64,000 nt of DNA from Paramacrobiotus metropolitanus (GCF_019649055.1 NW_026570227.1:744001-808000); one strand, 5' to 3'; positions 1 through 11,368 are shown, counted from the first letter of the stretch. Program-made: numbers and translations. Notes: a model not told the origin generated them from the sequence alone.

Positions 1-2996
1 GGGTTCGGCATCGCATTAGCCGGGGCCACTGGTCTCGCTTGTGCTTGCGCTTGTATCGCAGCGACCATGGCATATGTGATCGGTTGTCCCGTCTGACTAT
101 CGATAAACGTCACTTGGTTTTGGACGGGAGCTGGTGATCTCGGCCGGTATTCCACTTGTTGAGCTGGTGCTGCAGCATATTGCCTCGGTGCCATCTCGAC
201 TTGGCCCGAGCGGATGGTCACGACCTCCGGTTGGTTGCGTTGACCTTCTGCCACTTTGTATTTATCCTCACCAGCTGTCCACGATCGGAAGAAGTCCTTT
301 ATTTCCGTTGGCGTCTTAAATTCTCTGATCTTCAGAGCTTTATATAGATCGGGGTCAGTTCTGCATCCATCGATTAAGAAGGCGACCGCCTGCAGTTCGG
401 TGATGGCCTTTTTCGCCTTGAACTTCATCATTGCCTGGTAAAACTGTTCAGGTGTTTCCTTCCCCGGTTTAAATTTACGGGCCATGGCTTCTCGTAAGCC
501 AAGGACTTCTTCGTTCCGATCTCCGAACTCATCTTTGAACTTGGTCATCCATTCTGTGACCGTATAGACCTCTTCTTCTGCTTCTTCGATGTCCCTTTCA
601 CTGTCGAACCAGACTTTCGCTGGTCCTCTTACGGCACTGGCGATGTCAATCATGATCTGCTCATCGGTCAGATCATATGTACGCTGTGTCTCTTTAACGA
701 TTCTGATCCATCCGTTAACCGCGTCTCGGTTGCCGTCGAAAGTTGTCAAATCGGTTTTTCGGCCCATGTTTTCGATAGACCTGTTAAACTCCCGCTGGAC
801 ACGTTCGTCGATCCGCTCGTTTCTTTCGTTTCGTTCGTTTCGATACTCCCTGAAGTATCTCCCATCATGTTCATGTCGGGGGGAACGCACATCTCGGTTC
901 ACATCATCTTTAATTGCTGTTTCGGTATGCTGTTGAGATTGCGAAGGATCACCGGAGCTCATATATGGCTGGTGACTGCCCGACGGGTTCCGTTTATCTG
1001 AGGTTTCATTATCTTTTTCCGTTTTGACATCGCCTCTGCCGCCACCCGTTCGTAGCGGCATTTCGAAGTGGGCACTCCCGCCAGCTCCTTTTCCCTGTGC
1101 CTTACTATAGCTGGGCGGGGGTGATTCGTCGGTCGCTTTCTTCGCACCGAATTGCAGGAGCTGTTCATCCTTATGCTTATTCGTCATCTGGAGGCCTTTA
1201 TTCTCATCTTCCAGGCGTCTGTTTTTCAGGGAGAGCTCATCTCTCTCCTTCCTCAATCGATCGTTGTCCTGCTTGATCTTCAACATATCGTTCTGAAGTT
1301 TGATGGTTCGATTATCCATCTCTTTATGTGTCTCTTCCTTTAATGTGATCATTCGTTCGGCAAGCTGATTCACCTGCTGTTCGAGCTCGGTGTATGCCTG
1401 CCCTGCCGATATCAGCTGGTTTCTCACTTCCGTGGCTTCATCTTCTCTTAACATTGCTGTAGTCGCCATTGCGGTCAGCTCTGTGTTGAGCCTGATGTTT
1501 TCCTCGAGCTGCTCATGGACCTTTCGTTGGTTTTCTTTGTCGGCTATCTCAAGAGCTGTGACCATTGTGTCCAGCCGGTATGCTTGAGCCTGCCACTTTT
1601 GACTTTCCTCTGTTAACTTCTTAATCTGTTCCGTTAAATTCACGTTTTCTTCGTTAACTTCTTTAATTCCTGCCTTGAGTCGTTGACCTTCGGTCGCTCC
1701 CAACTCGGTGAGCTCCTTCGCCACCTGGAGCGCTTCATCAGCTCGTTTCTGATGAGCTTGCGATTCCTTTTGGAGGATGCCAATATTCTCATCTTTCAGC
1801 TTCAGATCGTTTCTGAGCTTGAACATGTCTGTTGACATCGTCGCCAATCGTTGTGTGGCTTCTGCTAACTTAGTAGCGTATTCGTTGCGCTTGACCTCAG
1901 CTTCGTTCGCCTTCTTGCGAAGCTCATCACATTGATCCTTTAGTTCGGCTACATGCCGTGATCTCTCAGTTGATTCCTCGGACATGCTCTCGTTCAGCTC
2001 GTCAACCGCGATGAACTTTTCCACTTCTTTATCATCAGCCACCTTTTGGGCTTCTTCGGCGAGCTCCTTCTGTCGCTCGTATCTGATTTTCCATTCTGAT
2101 ACTGAGTTCTCCAGAACACCATGTTGTTGCTCCATCTCGTAGACGTGAGCTTCGAGCGAGTTTATTCTTTTCTGATACTCTTGTTTCTTTTGGAGGATCA
2201 GGCACTCTTTTGCTTCCAATGAAGCCTCCAGCTCCCTGATCTGTTTTTTCAGGTTTGAGGTGGGGCTGTTCGGAGATGGAGATCGTACACTGATGATCTT
2301 CCCTGTCTGGGTTCGTTCGATCAGGTGTTCCGGTATATCTTTGAACGGTATCATTCCTTCAGCTCGATCAGCCTCTTTCATCGCCGTCTTGAATGACATG
2401 TTCATCGTCACATCGTCCTCGGTGAGGTACGAATCTTCATTGCCAAACTTATAACTTCGCATCATCTCTTCATATTGCATGGGACTCTCGAACAGATCCT
2501 CGACTGTGACGTCATCGTCGAGTGAGACATCGCCCAACTTCAGCTCATCGAGTTTCTCATCTTTTGACTGTTCAACGAGGTCCGCCTTGACCAATTTGGC
2601 ATCTTTGATCTGCTCCGATATAACAGGGCTGACGTTGACATCCTTTTGTGATGTCACATCCATCTCCTTAGCTCGTTGTGAGCTCGTTCCTTCTTTGGTG
2701 ACCTGCTGGTTCACCTCACTGCTTCCCGGCGCCGACATGGGAGATCGTTTCCGGTCGTCGTTGGAGCTCTCCTGACCTGACACTGCTTCGAGTGCCTTTT
2801 GGTAGGTCGCATCTGAGCCTCGAGAGTCCTTCCTCTCAAAGGCTTTAGGTGCCCGGGTGCTCCGCTCATGTGCGACTGGACGTGTGTATGGTTTAAGATC
2901 CTTTTTATACGGATTAGGTGCGCCTTGCTGAGATCCGCGAGAGCCTCGGCTCCCCTGACTGCTGTTAGATGTCGGTTCAGCGATCTCTTTGTCCAT
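1..2996 (-). CDS. gag: Gag polyprotein of element A (3'-truncated by window edge)
   Basis: The frame is open from the ATG at 2996-2994 to the window edge, about 998 codons. The start was chosen because B and C Gag begin with the same MDK residues. The first ~220 residues are Ser/Pro/Glu-rich and disordered. A long Glu/Lys/Leu-rich coiled coil follows to about residue 700. Then comes a capsid region like the retrotransposon Gag family: TFDGNRDAVNGW, a tract on transcript-order neighbours of RGPAKVWF, and EWMTKFKDEFGDR. The zinc knuckle seen in B would lie just beyond the edge. Its role is to form the particle and bind element RNA. No internal stop was seen, so this copy of gag looks intact. 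Confidence 0.85.
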   Translation of the reverse strand, partial: MDKEIAEPTSNSSQGSRGSRGSQQGAPNPYKKDLKPYTRPVAHERSTRAPKAFERKDSRGSDATYQKALEAVSGQESSNDDRKRSPMSAPGSSEVNQQVTKEGTSSQRAKEMDVTSQKDVNVSPVISEQIKDAKLVKADLVEQSKDEKLDELKLGDVSLDDDVTVEDLFESPMQYEEMMRSYKFGNEDSYLTEDDVTMNMSFKTAMKEADRAEGMIPFKDIPEHLIERTQTGKIISVRSPSPNSPTSNLKKQIRELEASLEAKECLILQKKQEYQKRINSLEAHVYEMEQQHGVLENSVSEWKIRYERQKELAEEAQKVADDKEVEKFIAVDELNESMSEESTERSRHVAELKDQCDELRKKANEAEVKRNEYATKLAEATQRLATMSTDMFKLRNDLKLKDENIGILQKESQAHQKRADEALQVAKELTELGATEGQRLKAGIKEVNEENVNLTEQIKKLTEESQKWQAQAYRLDTMVTALEIADKENQRKVHEQLEENIRLNTELTAMATTAMLREDEATEVRNQLISAGQAYTELEQQVNQLAERMITLKEETHKEMDNRTIKLQNDMLKIKQDNDRLRKERDELSLKNRRLEDENKGLQMTNKHKDEQLLQFGAKKATDESPPPSYSKAQGKGAGGSAHFEMPLRTGGGRGDVKTEKDNETSDKRNPSGSHQPYMSSGDPSQSQQHTETAIKDDVNRDVRSPRHEHDGRYFREYRNERNERNERIDERVQREFNRSIENMGRKTDLTTFDGNRDAVNGWIRIVKETQRTYDLTDEQIMIDIASAVRGPAKVWFDSERDIEEAEEEVYTVTEWMTKFKDEFGDRNEEVLGLREAMARKFKPGKETPEQFYQAMMKFKAKKAITELQAVAFLIDGCRTDPDLYKALKIREFKTPTEIKDFFRSWTAGEDKYKVAEGQRNQPEVVTIRSGQVEMAPRQYAAAPAQQVEYRPRSPAPVQNQVTFIDSQTGQPITYAMVAAIQAQAQARPVAPANAMPN

Positions 2997-4330
2997 TGTG
3001 ATGATCGGATAACTGGACGCACCTGTCAGTTTTACTCACACACAAGTTATAGTATAATCGTTATGATCCCTATAGATCACTTTTTAGCTCAGGAGATGAG
3101 CTCAGGTTCGTTTTAGGAGATCACTTTTTCAATAAAAAGTTCAATAAGCTCACTTCGGAGATGCTGATGATCGACTATGGATGTCAACTGAGATGCTAAA
3201 AGTTCGTTTTGAGATCGTTTCAGGTGAGCTGATCGATTTCAGCTCAGCTCAGATCACCTGTTGCTCAACTCGTTTCAATTAGAATTAGCTCGTTTTAATT
3301 CGGAATAGATCGGTTTCGATGAAAAAGTTCATATTTTAAGATCAAATTAGATTATCTCAGCTCATCTGTGGAGGTCATTATCAGCTCAGCTCAAGGTCAG
3401 AGATCGATCTCAGGTTCGGTTGGTCAACTTTTTACTCAACTTATTTCGGTTAAAAACAGCTCCTACCAGCTCGTATTAGATCAATTTTGTTGAGAAAAGT
3501 TCGTTTAAGATACTTGGGAGCTCGTTATGAGATCGTTTAGTTCGATTTTACCGGTAAAAATTTCAACCAATCACAGCTCATATAACTGACCAATCACGGT
3601 AACCCATTAAAATTTTCTGACCTGCCTGACGTCACAGATCGACGACCAGACTTGCGCGCCGAGTGCAAAAGTTCCGCCTCTGTCTAGCTCAGCTCAGTAC
3701 AGACCAATGAAAATTGCGCTTTATAACGCGCTAACCAATCCAATAATTAATAAGGTATTTTACCTGGTTACCGATCCGATTTCCGCAAAAATGATCCAGA
3801 TGATCTCGTTTCTTCTCCAAAATCCGATCCCGCGCAGCCGTATTCCGTACGGTTTTGGCGCCTTCCTATTCCGACCTCGTCTGCCTTCTGCTGGGCTTGT
3901 CAGGCCTACCAGCAGGTCGCTATACAGCCTATTTTGGTGGAGCGCGTAACTGAACTCTTGGCACCTCCTTCGGTGCTGCCAGCTTGTGGCTTCTCGGCGC
4001 CTGTGCCCGACAGCCTTGTCCTCTACAGAGGATCTCGCTGCCTAGCAGTGGTAACAGTACAAGTTCTCCACAGGAGAGACCTGCACCGCGGCCAGCTGCC
4101 GTCTGACTCGATGAACACGAGACAAGTTCTCCACAGGAGATACTTGACTCAGTGCTGCCGCTCCTGCTGGCAATCCGGATGAATGCGCCTTGCTGTCGGA
4201 TGAGGAAAAACCAGTGCCTCACTGGTGCAGTCGATCAAAAGTGGATCGATCCAGATTCCACGTGGCCGTTCGCCAAACAGATCAATATGGCCGTTCGCCA
4301 ATCGGATAAAACTCGAGCACCGCAGATTAC
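2997..4330 (-). other. Element A 5' leader with AGATCA/AGCTCA words
   Basis: Untranslated leader between primer site and gag. From about 3050 to 3600 it is dense in AGATC and AGCTC words (for example near 3073, 3088, 3116, 3150, 3240-3256, 3390-3410, 3512). At matching places the leaders of B and C have AAAGGTCA. The part around 3560-3720 resembles 52640-52800 of element B. No long ORF of its own was recognised. Confidence 0.7.
4019..4145 (-). promoter_or_regulatory. Three leader hairpins of element A (candidate packaging/dimerisation signals)
   Basis: Three short stem-loops sit at 4019-4032 (TCCTC/GAGGA stem), 4065-4077 (TCTCC-ACA-GGAGA) and 4124-4145 (AAGTTCTCC-ACA-GGAGA with ACTT). All share a CTC(C/T)ACAGGAG-like core. 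Elements B and C have three hairpins at the same place with a different shared core. Position and triplicate structure suggest RNA packaging or dimerisation; this is inference. Confidence 0.5.
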
Positions 4331-4344
4331 GGGCTCTGCTACCA
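4331..4344 (-). other. Primer-binding site, initiator tRNA-Met
   Basis: Read on the minus strand, TGGTAGCAGAG directly follows the LTR. It is complementary to the CUCUGCUACCA 3' end of animal initiator tRNA-Met for 11 nt. The same PBS follows the LTRs of B and C without a spacer. Confidence 0.8.
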
Positions 4345-4696
4345 TATAACGTGGTACTCAGAATGAGTCCAGGACAGAGATCCCCACTGACAGGATCCTG
4401 CGTAGCGTAATATGCTGAGAAATCTGGATAAATGCGCAACGCACGACATCCACTAGCATACGTACACTTTATTGAGTGTGCAAATCAACTGACTGAACAA
4501 CTGAATGAACAACTGGCAAATCTGCCAAGCGAAGAGCCAAATCCACGCTCATCGCAGCGCACATAGGCGCGCCCACACAAGGCAAACACAATGGACGGCT
4601 TTAGCCGTCAACCAATCAGAAGAGACACAACACAGACACGTCATCCGCATAACGCCACAGGCGTGAGGGTGGACGCGAGTACAGCCATGGCTCACA
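4345..4696 (-). repeat. 5' LTR of element A (352 bp)
   Basis: It begins TGTGAG on the minus strand and ends at the PBS with TTATA, so the right terminus is not the usual CA. An AATAAA polyadenylation signal (minus strand) is at 4468-4473. The family resemblance to the LTRs of B (335 bp) and C (347 bp) is clearest in the TGTGAG start and the tract containing GTGTCTGTGTTGTGTCTC. Confidence 0.75.
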
Positions 4697-5160
4697 CTAT
4701 GTATATGTAACATAGGCGAAAAAAATGTTTGTGCGCGCAACATCCGGTTCGGGAGTTATTAATGAAATAAAATTCGAAAAGTTTAAACGCGCGGAGGTGT
4801 ACCAAAAGTCTCATTATGAACCGATGCTCTTCAAATTTTGCACGAAAACGCACATTACTATGAAGATCGTTTTGGTACCGAACCAGCTTTCACCCAATTT
4901 TTTTCAAATTTTAAATTAATTTTTTAAATTTATGCAATTCATTTTAAAATTTGAAAAAAATGGTAAAAAGCTCATTCGGTAACAAAACGATCTTCATAGT
5001 AATGTATGTTTTCGTGCAAAATTTAAAGACCATTGGCTCATAATGAGACTCGCGCGTACACCTTCGCGCGTTTAAACTTTTGGAAGTTTATTTTATTAAT
5101 AACTCTCGAACCGGATGTTGCGCGCGCAAACGGATTACACGCCTACGTATACAAATCCTT
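4697..5160. mobile_element. Palindromic MITE, full copy
   Basis: A long inverted repeat folded about ~4930. The left arm carries GCGCGCAACATCCGGTTCG and the right arm CGAACCGGATGTTGCGCGCG. The centre is AT-rich. No ORF fits a transposase. Related copies or pieces lie at about 14103-14290, 15125-15615, 23155-23290 and 56280-56600. Confidence 0.7.
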
Positions 5161-6150
5161 TGGCTAAAAAATGCACTATGTACCAGGCCAAATCCCTTAA
5201 CATGGTAAAAAATGGAGCCTACGAGCAATAAAGCATAGTGCCGATGGCTGGCTTACCTTCTCGTGACGTAGTACCGGAAGTAGGGGTGTCGCGCTTATGC
5301 GATCTATTTGGTACCGCAATGCTCTTGGTTAAAATCCGGCCGTCCGTCAAGAGCTGTCCTACCCGGTAGACATTTTCGGCAAGCTTTGTCTAGTTAGCCG
5401 TAGCAACCAAAGCACCCACATGCGTATTGTATGTTTGGTCAGGAGGTGAATGATGTAATGGACTGCAAAACTGAGTAGACGCTGGCCGAATTAGCCGCTG
5501 TAACCGATGGCGCAACTGATCCAGTCCGATGTCTATTCAATTTTGCAGTCCATTGCAGTTTGAATTGTAATCAAGACGGCCGGCATGAGGCTTCCAGATC
5601 ACAATTCCAGTCACCATTCAGTTTCAGTACCGTAAATTTTGCCCACCCAGATTTTTCTTGTCTTTTTCTTGTCTTTACCAGCGGCAGATAATGCAAAATT
5701 TTGTACCGGATATTGTGTCTCCAAATCAACTTCAGCCGGCCATGGTGTACGGCACAAAAATTTTGCCCGATTAATAGCGGACAACAAAAAGAGAAAACAA
5801 ATTGAGAAAATTTATCTCGGTACTGTTGTAGAGGAAATTAAGCTGGGGTTTTCCTTAAATTAAGTTTTGACCTTGGAATGGTGTCTCGCATACGTATAGC
5901 CTAACTGTTTGCTTATAAACTCAACTCTGAAAATAAAATCTTAAAAGAAAATTTAAAAGTAAATCGCTGTGCTTTATCCGGGCTTTAATCGCCTCGACTA
6001 CCGCTAGCGCATGCCCAGATTCAGTAGGAAAGCATTTTGGGAGGACATAATTAATTTTTTCTTTGTTTCGCAATAATTACGAAGCTGCCTTGGGCAACTC
6101 GTCCTATTGCTAACTCTCGTAGTATAAAAATATCTTTTTCTGACTTTCAG
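5161..6150. other. Non-coding stretch upstream of the kinase exon
   Basis: No gene recognised. It contains an inverted repeat: ATGGACTGCAAAA near 5457 pairs with TTTTGCAGTCCAT near 5532. The right end is an intron that finishes with a pyrimidine tract and the AG at 6149-6150. The exons for the kinase N-lobe must lie upstream, or beyond the window; I could not find them. Confidence 0.5.
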
Positions 6151-7219
6151 ATGGAGACCTGGCTGACTATTTAACGGATTTGAAAGCAAAAAAGATCAGT
6201 TTAGAACCGGCAACCGCGGTGCGCCATGCAGTGGAACTTAGTAAAGGTGTGGCCTTCCTACATGAAAACAACATTATACACTGCGATCTGAAACCAGCGA
6301 ATATCCTTGTGAAACCGATTCAAAATAACCATAAGAGGATGTCAATAGGCGATTTGGACGGATTTATTCGAATGCAGGATAGTATAACATCTCCAGACGA
6401 TGTCACCCATTATCAAGGCACATATCGCTACATGTCTCCCGAAATGTACAAACGGTTCGTAGGATCTCCAACAGTCCCCAAGGATCCTGACACCCATACT
6501 GGGCGAAAAATGGACATCTGGAGCCTAGGGTGTGTTATTCACGACCTTGCAGACAGTGTCATTGGTAACACAAGAAGGTGGCTGGAAAAGAGTGAAGCCG
6601 GAGTTTCCAGCAAGATTGAAGTCATCGGTAGAAATTGTACACAGGACGCATTAGCAGAAAATCTTTTAAGCGGTTATGTGCCGGAAGTGTCTGACGCTAT
6701 CCCAAGCAACTTAGCCACTTGCATTCGACGGTGCTTATGCTCGGACAGCACCAATAGAATTTCTGTCGAGGAGCTGCTGGAAATGCTTCTTGAAGTCGAC
6801 AAGAGGACTACAAAAACCATCATTATGCTTTTCCACTGCTCTGCACGCCCTCCTCTTAAAGTGTCAATGGAATATTTCGACCCCAACAGCGGCACATTAC
6901 ACCAGTTTTTGATGCCTTCAGAGTTACGGAAAACAAATTTTGTGCATGCTTTTGCGGCTGTGGGTAACGATATTATTTGCCAGATTCGTTCATCAAACGA
7001 CAATGGAACGGAGACCGTAGCACTGGATGCATCAAAATTAACAACTCCTGGTTGGCGAAGTATTCCAGTGACTGATAAAGCAATCTTCATGACTGAACCT
7101 ATCGGTCTAGAAAATAAATTGTATTTTTGGGACACGAAAGATGGGAATTCTTATTTCAAAATACTGGACATGACCGACCCCAACTGGCCCAGTGTATCCG
7201 ATATCCAAGGATCCGAACG
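6151..7219 (+). CDS. Protein kinase-kelch fusion gene, kinase exon
   Basis: The exon starts after the acceptor TTTCAG and ends at the donor ACG|GTATGT. It begins in kinase hinge sequence (GDLADYLTDL). The catalytic loop is HCDLKPAN, so HRD is HCD but the catalytic Asp and Asn remain. The DFG motif reads GDLDG. The APE motif is SPE, and DIWSLGCV follows in helix F. From about 225 residues in, the chain changes to a beta-propeller-like sequence ending at GSER. The exon leaves phase 2, which exactly matches the next exon at 9719. The ATP-binding N-lobe is missing from this window. Activity is uncertain because of the altered HRD and DFG motifs. No close family name is offered; kinase with C-terminal kelch propeller is as far as the sequence goes. 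Confidence 0.75.
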
Positions 7220-9718
7220 GTATGTGAGAACCCGCCGAAAAAAGTGTTGTATTTAAGGATTAGTTTACCGGTCGCTATTTTCTATGGGTTTTATGGGCAA
7301 CATTTTAAATCGGGAAGGGTTTTATAAAATTATCCATTGCTTACTGGACGCGTTAATCTCGTTACACGTTAATCTGGACGCGTTAATCTCGTACATTTGA
7401 TTCTTATTCTAAATCCCGGAGGGCAGGCCGTCCAACTCTGTACAGAAATGTGCTCCACCCACATCATTGTTGCAATATTCGTGCTGGTAATATATTCTAA
7501 TAACACTGAGCGGCTCAGCAAAGCCTAGCTGCCAAGCCCGCAGAAGCAATTCGATAATATATTGTAAGAGTTTGAGACATTTCCGTCTGCTTGGCCCCAT
7601 CCTCAAGATTATCCAGAAGATTACCAAGCGTACGCGTTTCACCAGATAAAGTGGCCCATCCCAACGCAATGTCGACCCCCGTATCCGGAGAGCTGCGTGC
7701 CCTTCCTACAGCCTGTCTAGCTAGGAAACCTTGCTGGAATCAAAATCAGCGTCGCACCACTGCATTCCAAATCAGCGTCGCTCAACGAATAGCTGGTCCA
7801 TCGTGACTGTATATGTCTGTATTTTATGCTCAGGCTGATGAACTGGGTAGACTCAACTGCCTCCGCTGTAAAGATCCTGCCAGAAGTCTACCCAGGCACG
7901 ATGAACTAACCGCTGACTAGCCGTGGTTTAAAAACCGCTGGGTTTCCTTCCAGAACAGAGCCAAAGGGATTGTCAACAACGTCATCACGTTGATGCCTTC
8001 AGACCATGGGAGCCTCTTGCCGTTAGTGTTATGTGGGTGGATACCTTAGCCGTCACGTCATCGACCGCACCTCCACAACGGCCGGAGCGGTCGCTGAAAC
8101 CGCACAACATGTTGAGGGAATAATGCAAGCTTAGCAAATGCAAGGTACAACATCGTTCCGGCTGCGTTGCAAATATACGGGCACCCCGATATTTCGCCGA
8201 GGACAACTAGTCGCAGGACGTTTGGTCGCAGACTTTCCACAGCAAGGTCATCTCGCCGCGCGACGTTTTGCCACGGGACATTTACAGTGAAACTCCTCTT
8301 AACATTCACCTTCCTATAACATTCACCCCTTTACTGCATGCATGAGGCTGGAAACCAAACCGTCCGGTAGACTATAACACAGGGGCAGTTCCCTGTATAA
8401 CATTCACCCCTTTACAGCTATAACATACACCTTTTATGGAACCGGTAACATTTTACCAGCTTATTCAACCCCTGCGTAACATACGGTTGGCTAGGCTAGG
8501 TAAAAAAACCATTTCGGTGTCTCTAAAAGCAAGTTTCGGCTTCTGTTTTTGATCTGTTTAGTACTGGATCTTCCAACTCCAAGCGTACAAAAGGGCAGCA
8601 AAACCAACATTCAGACCGAATAATGTCCATACTCTGATATTTTGTTAATTTTTTGGTTAAGGAACACCCCCGGGGGCTGTGCCCCGGCGCCCCTGAGGGC
8701 AGTGCCCCTGGGGGCAGTGCTTCTGTATAACATACACCCCTCTGTAACATTCAGAAAGCCTGGAACGGAGGGTGTATGTTGTAGAGAATTTCACTGTAGT
8801 AGGCAGGACATCACGCCTGCGAGACATTTCGTCGCAAGGCTCTTTCAACGCTGAGACATTTCGCCGCGAGGCTATTTCGCCAAATAGTCTTTTTTAGCAG
8901 TCAAACTCTCTATCATGCTTATTGAAATTGTCAGGGACAGCTAAGAAAAATTCAGGAAACCAAAAGAAACTGACTAAGAAAAAATTGAGGGGTCCAAAAA
9001 AGTACGAAGAATAAGAACCAAAAAAGAAACCTACGAAAAGCCTAAGAATAACATATGAAGCATGAGAATAACCTAAGAATAACCTGGAAATAACCTGAAC
9101 ATAGCCTAATCATAACCTAAGAATAACCTAAAAAATCTGAGGACAACTTAAGAAAACCTTAAAAACAACCTAATAAAACCTAAGAATAACCCAAGAAACT
9201 AAAGAAAATCTTCAAACAAACACTGAAAACCCGCGAAAATTAAACGTGTGGAATTCTTTTGAGCCGAAGTGTCTGCGACCAGACGTGCTGCCTCAAGATG
9301 GCACAAAGGTAAAATGTCTCAATGCAAATTGTCCCAAACCAAAGTGTCCCAGCGTCAAAATGTCCCGCGGCGACATGTCTTTGCGGTGAAAAGTCGTGCG
9401 TCGAATTTAATTGCGGCAAAATGTCACACTCCTTAATGTCCGGGTGCGAAATATACGGCCCACTGGGCGAAGGCGTTAAAAGTGTTGTTGACCGTAACGG
9501 CCGTGGAATAGCTCTTTCGACCGGTCAGCCCCGATCCAAAGAGTTTCCCGGCAGCGTTTTTTGATCAACATTCAAAGAGGAACCGTGGTGTGTATAATGG
9601 GCACGTTGCCGGGAACGGAAAACGAAGCAGAATTGGTCTTGTTATTAATAATATTACTCGGTATACAATAGTAGATAGTCCAGTAAAACTCGTACAAGTA
9701 TGTTTTTCTTGTAAACAG
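7220..9718 (+). other. 2.5-kb intron of the kinase-kelch gene, filled with repeats
   Basis: The donor GTATGT at 7220 and acceptor AAACAG at 9718 give phase-matched exons. The intron holds a pogo-like MITE (8285-8796), degenerate GGGACATTTCGTCGCG-type words (8820-8880, 9280-9440) and an imprecise CCTAAGAATAA array (8940-9240). A minus-strand region at 7409-7680 has two short open pieces in different frames and may be a decayed gene fragment. Confidence 0.65.
8285..8796. mobile_element. pogo/Tc1-like MITE, 512 bp, TA target duplication
   Basis: The ends are CAGTGAAACTCCTC and, inverted, CAGTGAAATTCTCT, each flanked by TA (8283-8284 and 8797-8798). CAGTGAAA termini with a TA duplication are typical of pogo/Tigger-type elements. 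The interior has repeated TATAACATTCACCCC words. No transposase ORF is present. Confidence 0.6.
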
Positions 9719-10256
9719 GATGCAACACGTCAGCCATGTAGCTCGATATGGCAACAAACTGATTTACATCGGAAGTCCGAATTCATTTGAAAGCCCACAG
9801 TTTGTGGAATGCTATAACACGGAAACTGGAACGTGGAAACCTAAACCTCTAGGGCAGCTGCCAGAAAAGCGTACAGGATTTGCGCTTGTTGTTGTGAAGG
9901 CTGACATTTACATTCTCGGAGGCAGTAGTGATGTGCACAATGGCAGTCAGCCGCTGAAATCATGTTTGCGATTAAACAACAGAACCAGCCAGTGGGAACC
10001 AATAAGCGACATGTTATGCAACCGGACGGATCACTGCGCCTTTGTTTCGGAGAGCCGAATTCATGTTTACGGAGGTCGAGTCAACGGAACAGACGAACTA
10101 TCGCAAACAATGGAGGTCTACGATATAAAGCAAAATTCATGGTCCCGTTTTCATCTGACGGACTTGGAAGATATTGATAAGGATCCTAGCCTTAATGTTT
10201 CGTACGCTGTTCGAGTATCGCTAAATTCCGTATCCAATGTACTTACTAGAGACTAG
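9719..10256 (+). CDS. Kinase-kelch fusion gene, kelch exon (3' terminal)
   Basis: This exon joins in phase to 7219 (CG|G gives Arg). It encodes about 179 residues of kelch repeats. The blades show LIYIGS, a following W in TGTWKPK, DIYILGG with SQWEP, then IHVYGG with the W of NSWSR. It ends with TAG at 10254-10256, so this is the C-terminus. With the end of the preceding exon it makes a partial or full propeller. Kelch propellers bind protein partners, which suggests the kinase part is targeted by this domain; that is inference. Confidence 0.75.
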
Positions 10257-11368
10257 AGAGTCGGCGCCTGAGACATTCCGCTAACAGTTTTTGTAACTCC
10301 TTTTAACTATATGCATTTCATCAGCTTTAGGAAGAGGCATTTCCATAGTTAATTTGCCATGATAATCGGTTATGCAAAATATCATTAATGTACGGTAGTA
10401 TCCCTTTTGTTTCGTAATTATGTTATGATTGTTTTCGCCATATTTCGATTTGTGATTTTGGTTCTATTACTATACATTATTCCGCACTAGCGGAATTCGC
10501 AGATAGTGTACGGTAGGTAGATATTCTGTCATTACAATCTACATAAAACAATTAACCATTCTTCCACTAGAAACAATTTTCGAATCGTACCAGACCGAAT
10601 TTTGTGGTGGCATTACACAGTATTTCCTACCATGCGAAGATAAGGCTTCTTAATTACAATTAATTCCCTATTCGCGTGCTTCTCAATAACGGTCTCGAGG
10701 CGGTGCTACTAAGTTGAGATATATCGACGGCTGGCTACGCGACAGGTCGTCGCGGGACATTTGGTTTTACGGGCATATCGTCTAAGGACAACTCGTTTTT
10801 GTGGCAAATATTCATATGACTGTTCGTCACCACAAACCAGTCGATATGTTTTCGACTCCCCAAAAGTCGCGCTACCAAATGTCACACAATAAAACGGCTC
10901 AGAACGAGTTGTCCCAAAACAAATTAGCCGCTGCGACGAAAAAGTGTGCCGAAATGTCCCGCGACGAAATGTCCGGCGACCACTTAGGTTGTCACGCGAC
11001 GGGCTACCTGAATAAATTATTCAAATTATTCGACATGGCTGTTATAATTTAGTTCACCTCTGCAACCGTAAGACTGGAATATGAAATGCAGCTTGATATT
11101 CGGGCTCGTGGCGATCACCGCGCGCATTAGATTTTCATACACGAAGGCTAGGGACCTTCAGTTATGGGCCAATCGCTCAAAGTTAAGGACTTTTAGACAA
11201 GACAGTTAAACGCGATAGCTTTCGTACGTACGCTTACGGCCCAGTTTTACGATTACTACGATTCCTTTTTGAAGATGTTGATATACACATTCAATGCCCA
11301 AAAATTTGTACTAGCCAACGCCATTTGCAAAAGAACAACTTGAATAACCGATATCCAGAACAAGTAAA
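10257..11368. other. Intergenic stretch with an inverted GGGACATTT repeat
   Basis: AT-rich, with no gene seen. From about 10745 to 10985, GTCGCGGGACATTTGG and GGACAACTCGTTTTT recur inverted as AACGAGTTGTCCCAAA and AAATGTCCCGCGAC. The same words occur in the kinase-kelch intron, so this is a dispersed small palindromic repeat. Confidence 0.5.

Larger units (their letters stand above)
1..4696 (-). mobile_element. Element A: 5' part of a giant Ty3/gypsy-type LTR retrotransposon
   Basis: Running right to left this stretch holds an LTR, a primer-binding site, a 1.3-kb leader and a gag gene that is cut by the left window edge. The order, PBS sequence, leader hairpins and Gag protein match elements B and C in this window, so the three form one family. 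Its Gag is the most diverged of the three, and its leader has AGATCA/AGCTCA words where B and C have AAAGGTCA. The other LTR lies off the window, so target duplication, length and age cannot be read. The LTR directly abuts a palindromic MITE at 4697, which suggests insertion into or beside it. Confidence 0.9.
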
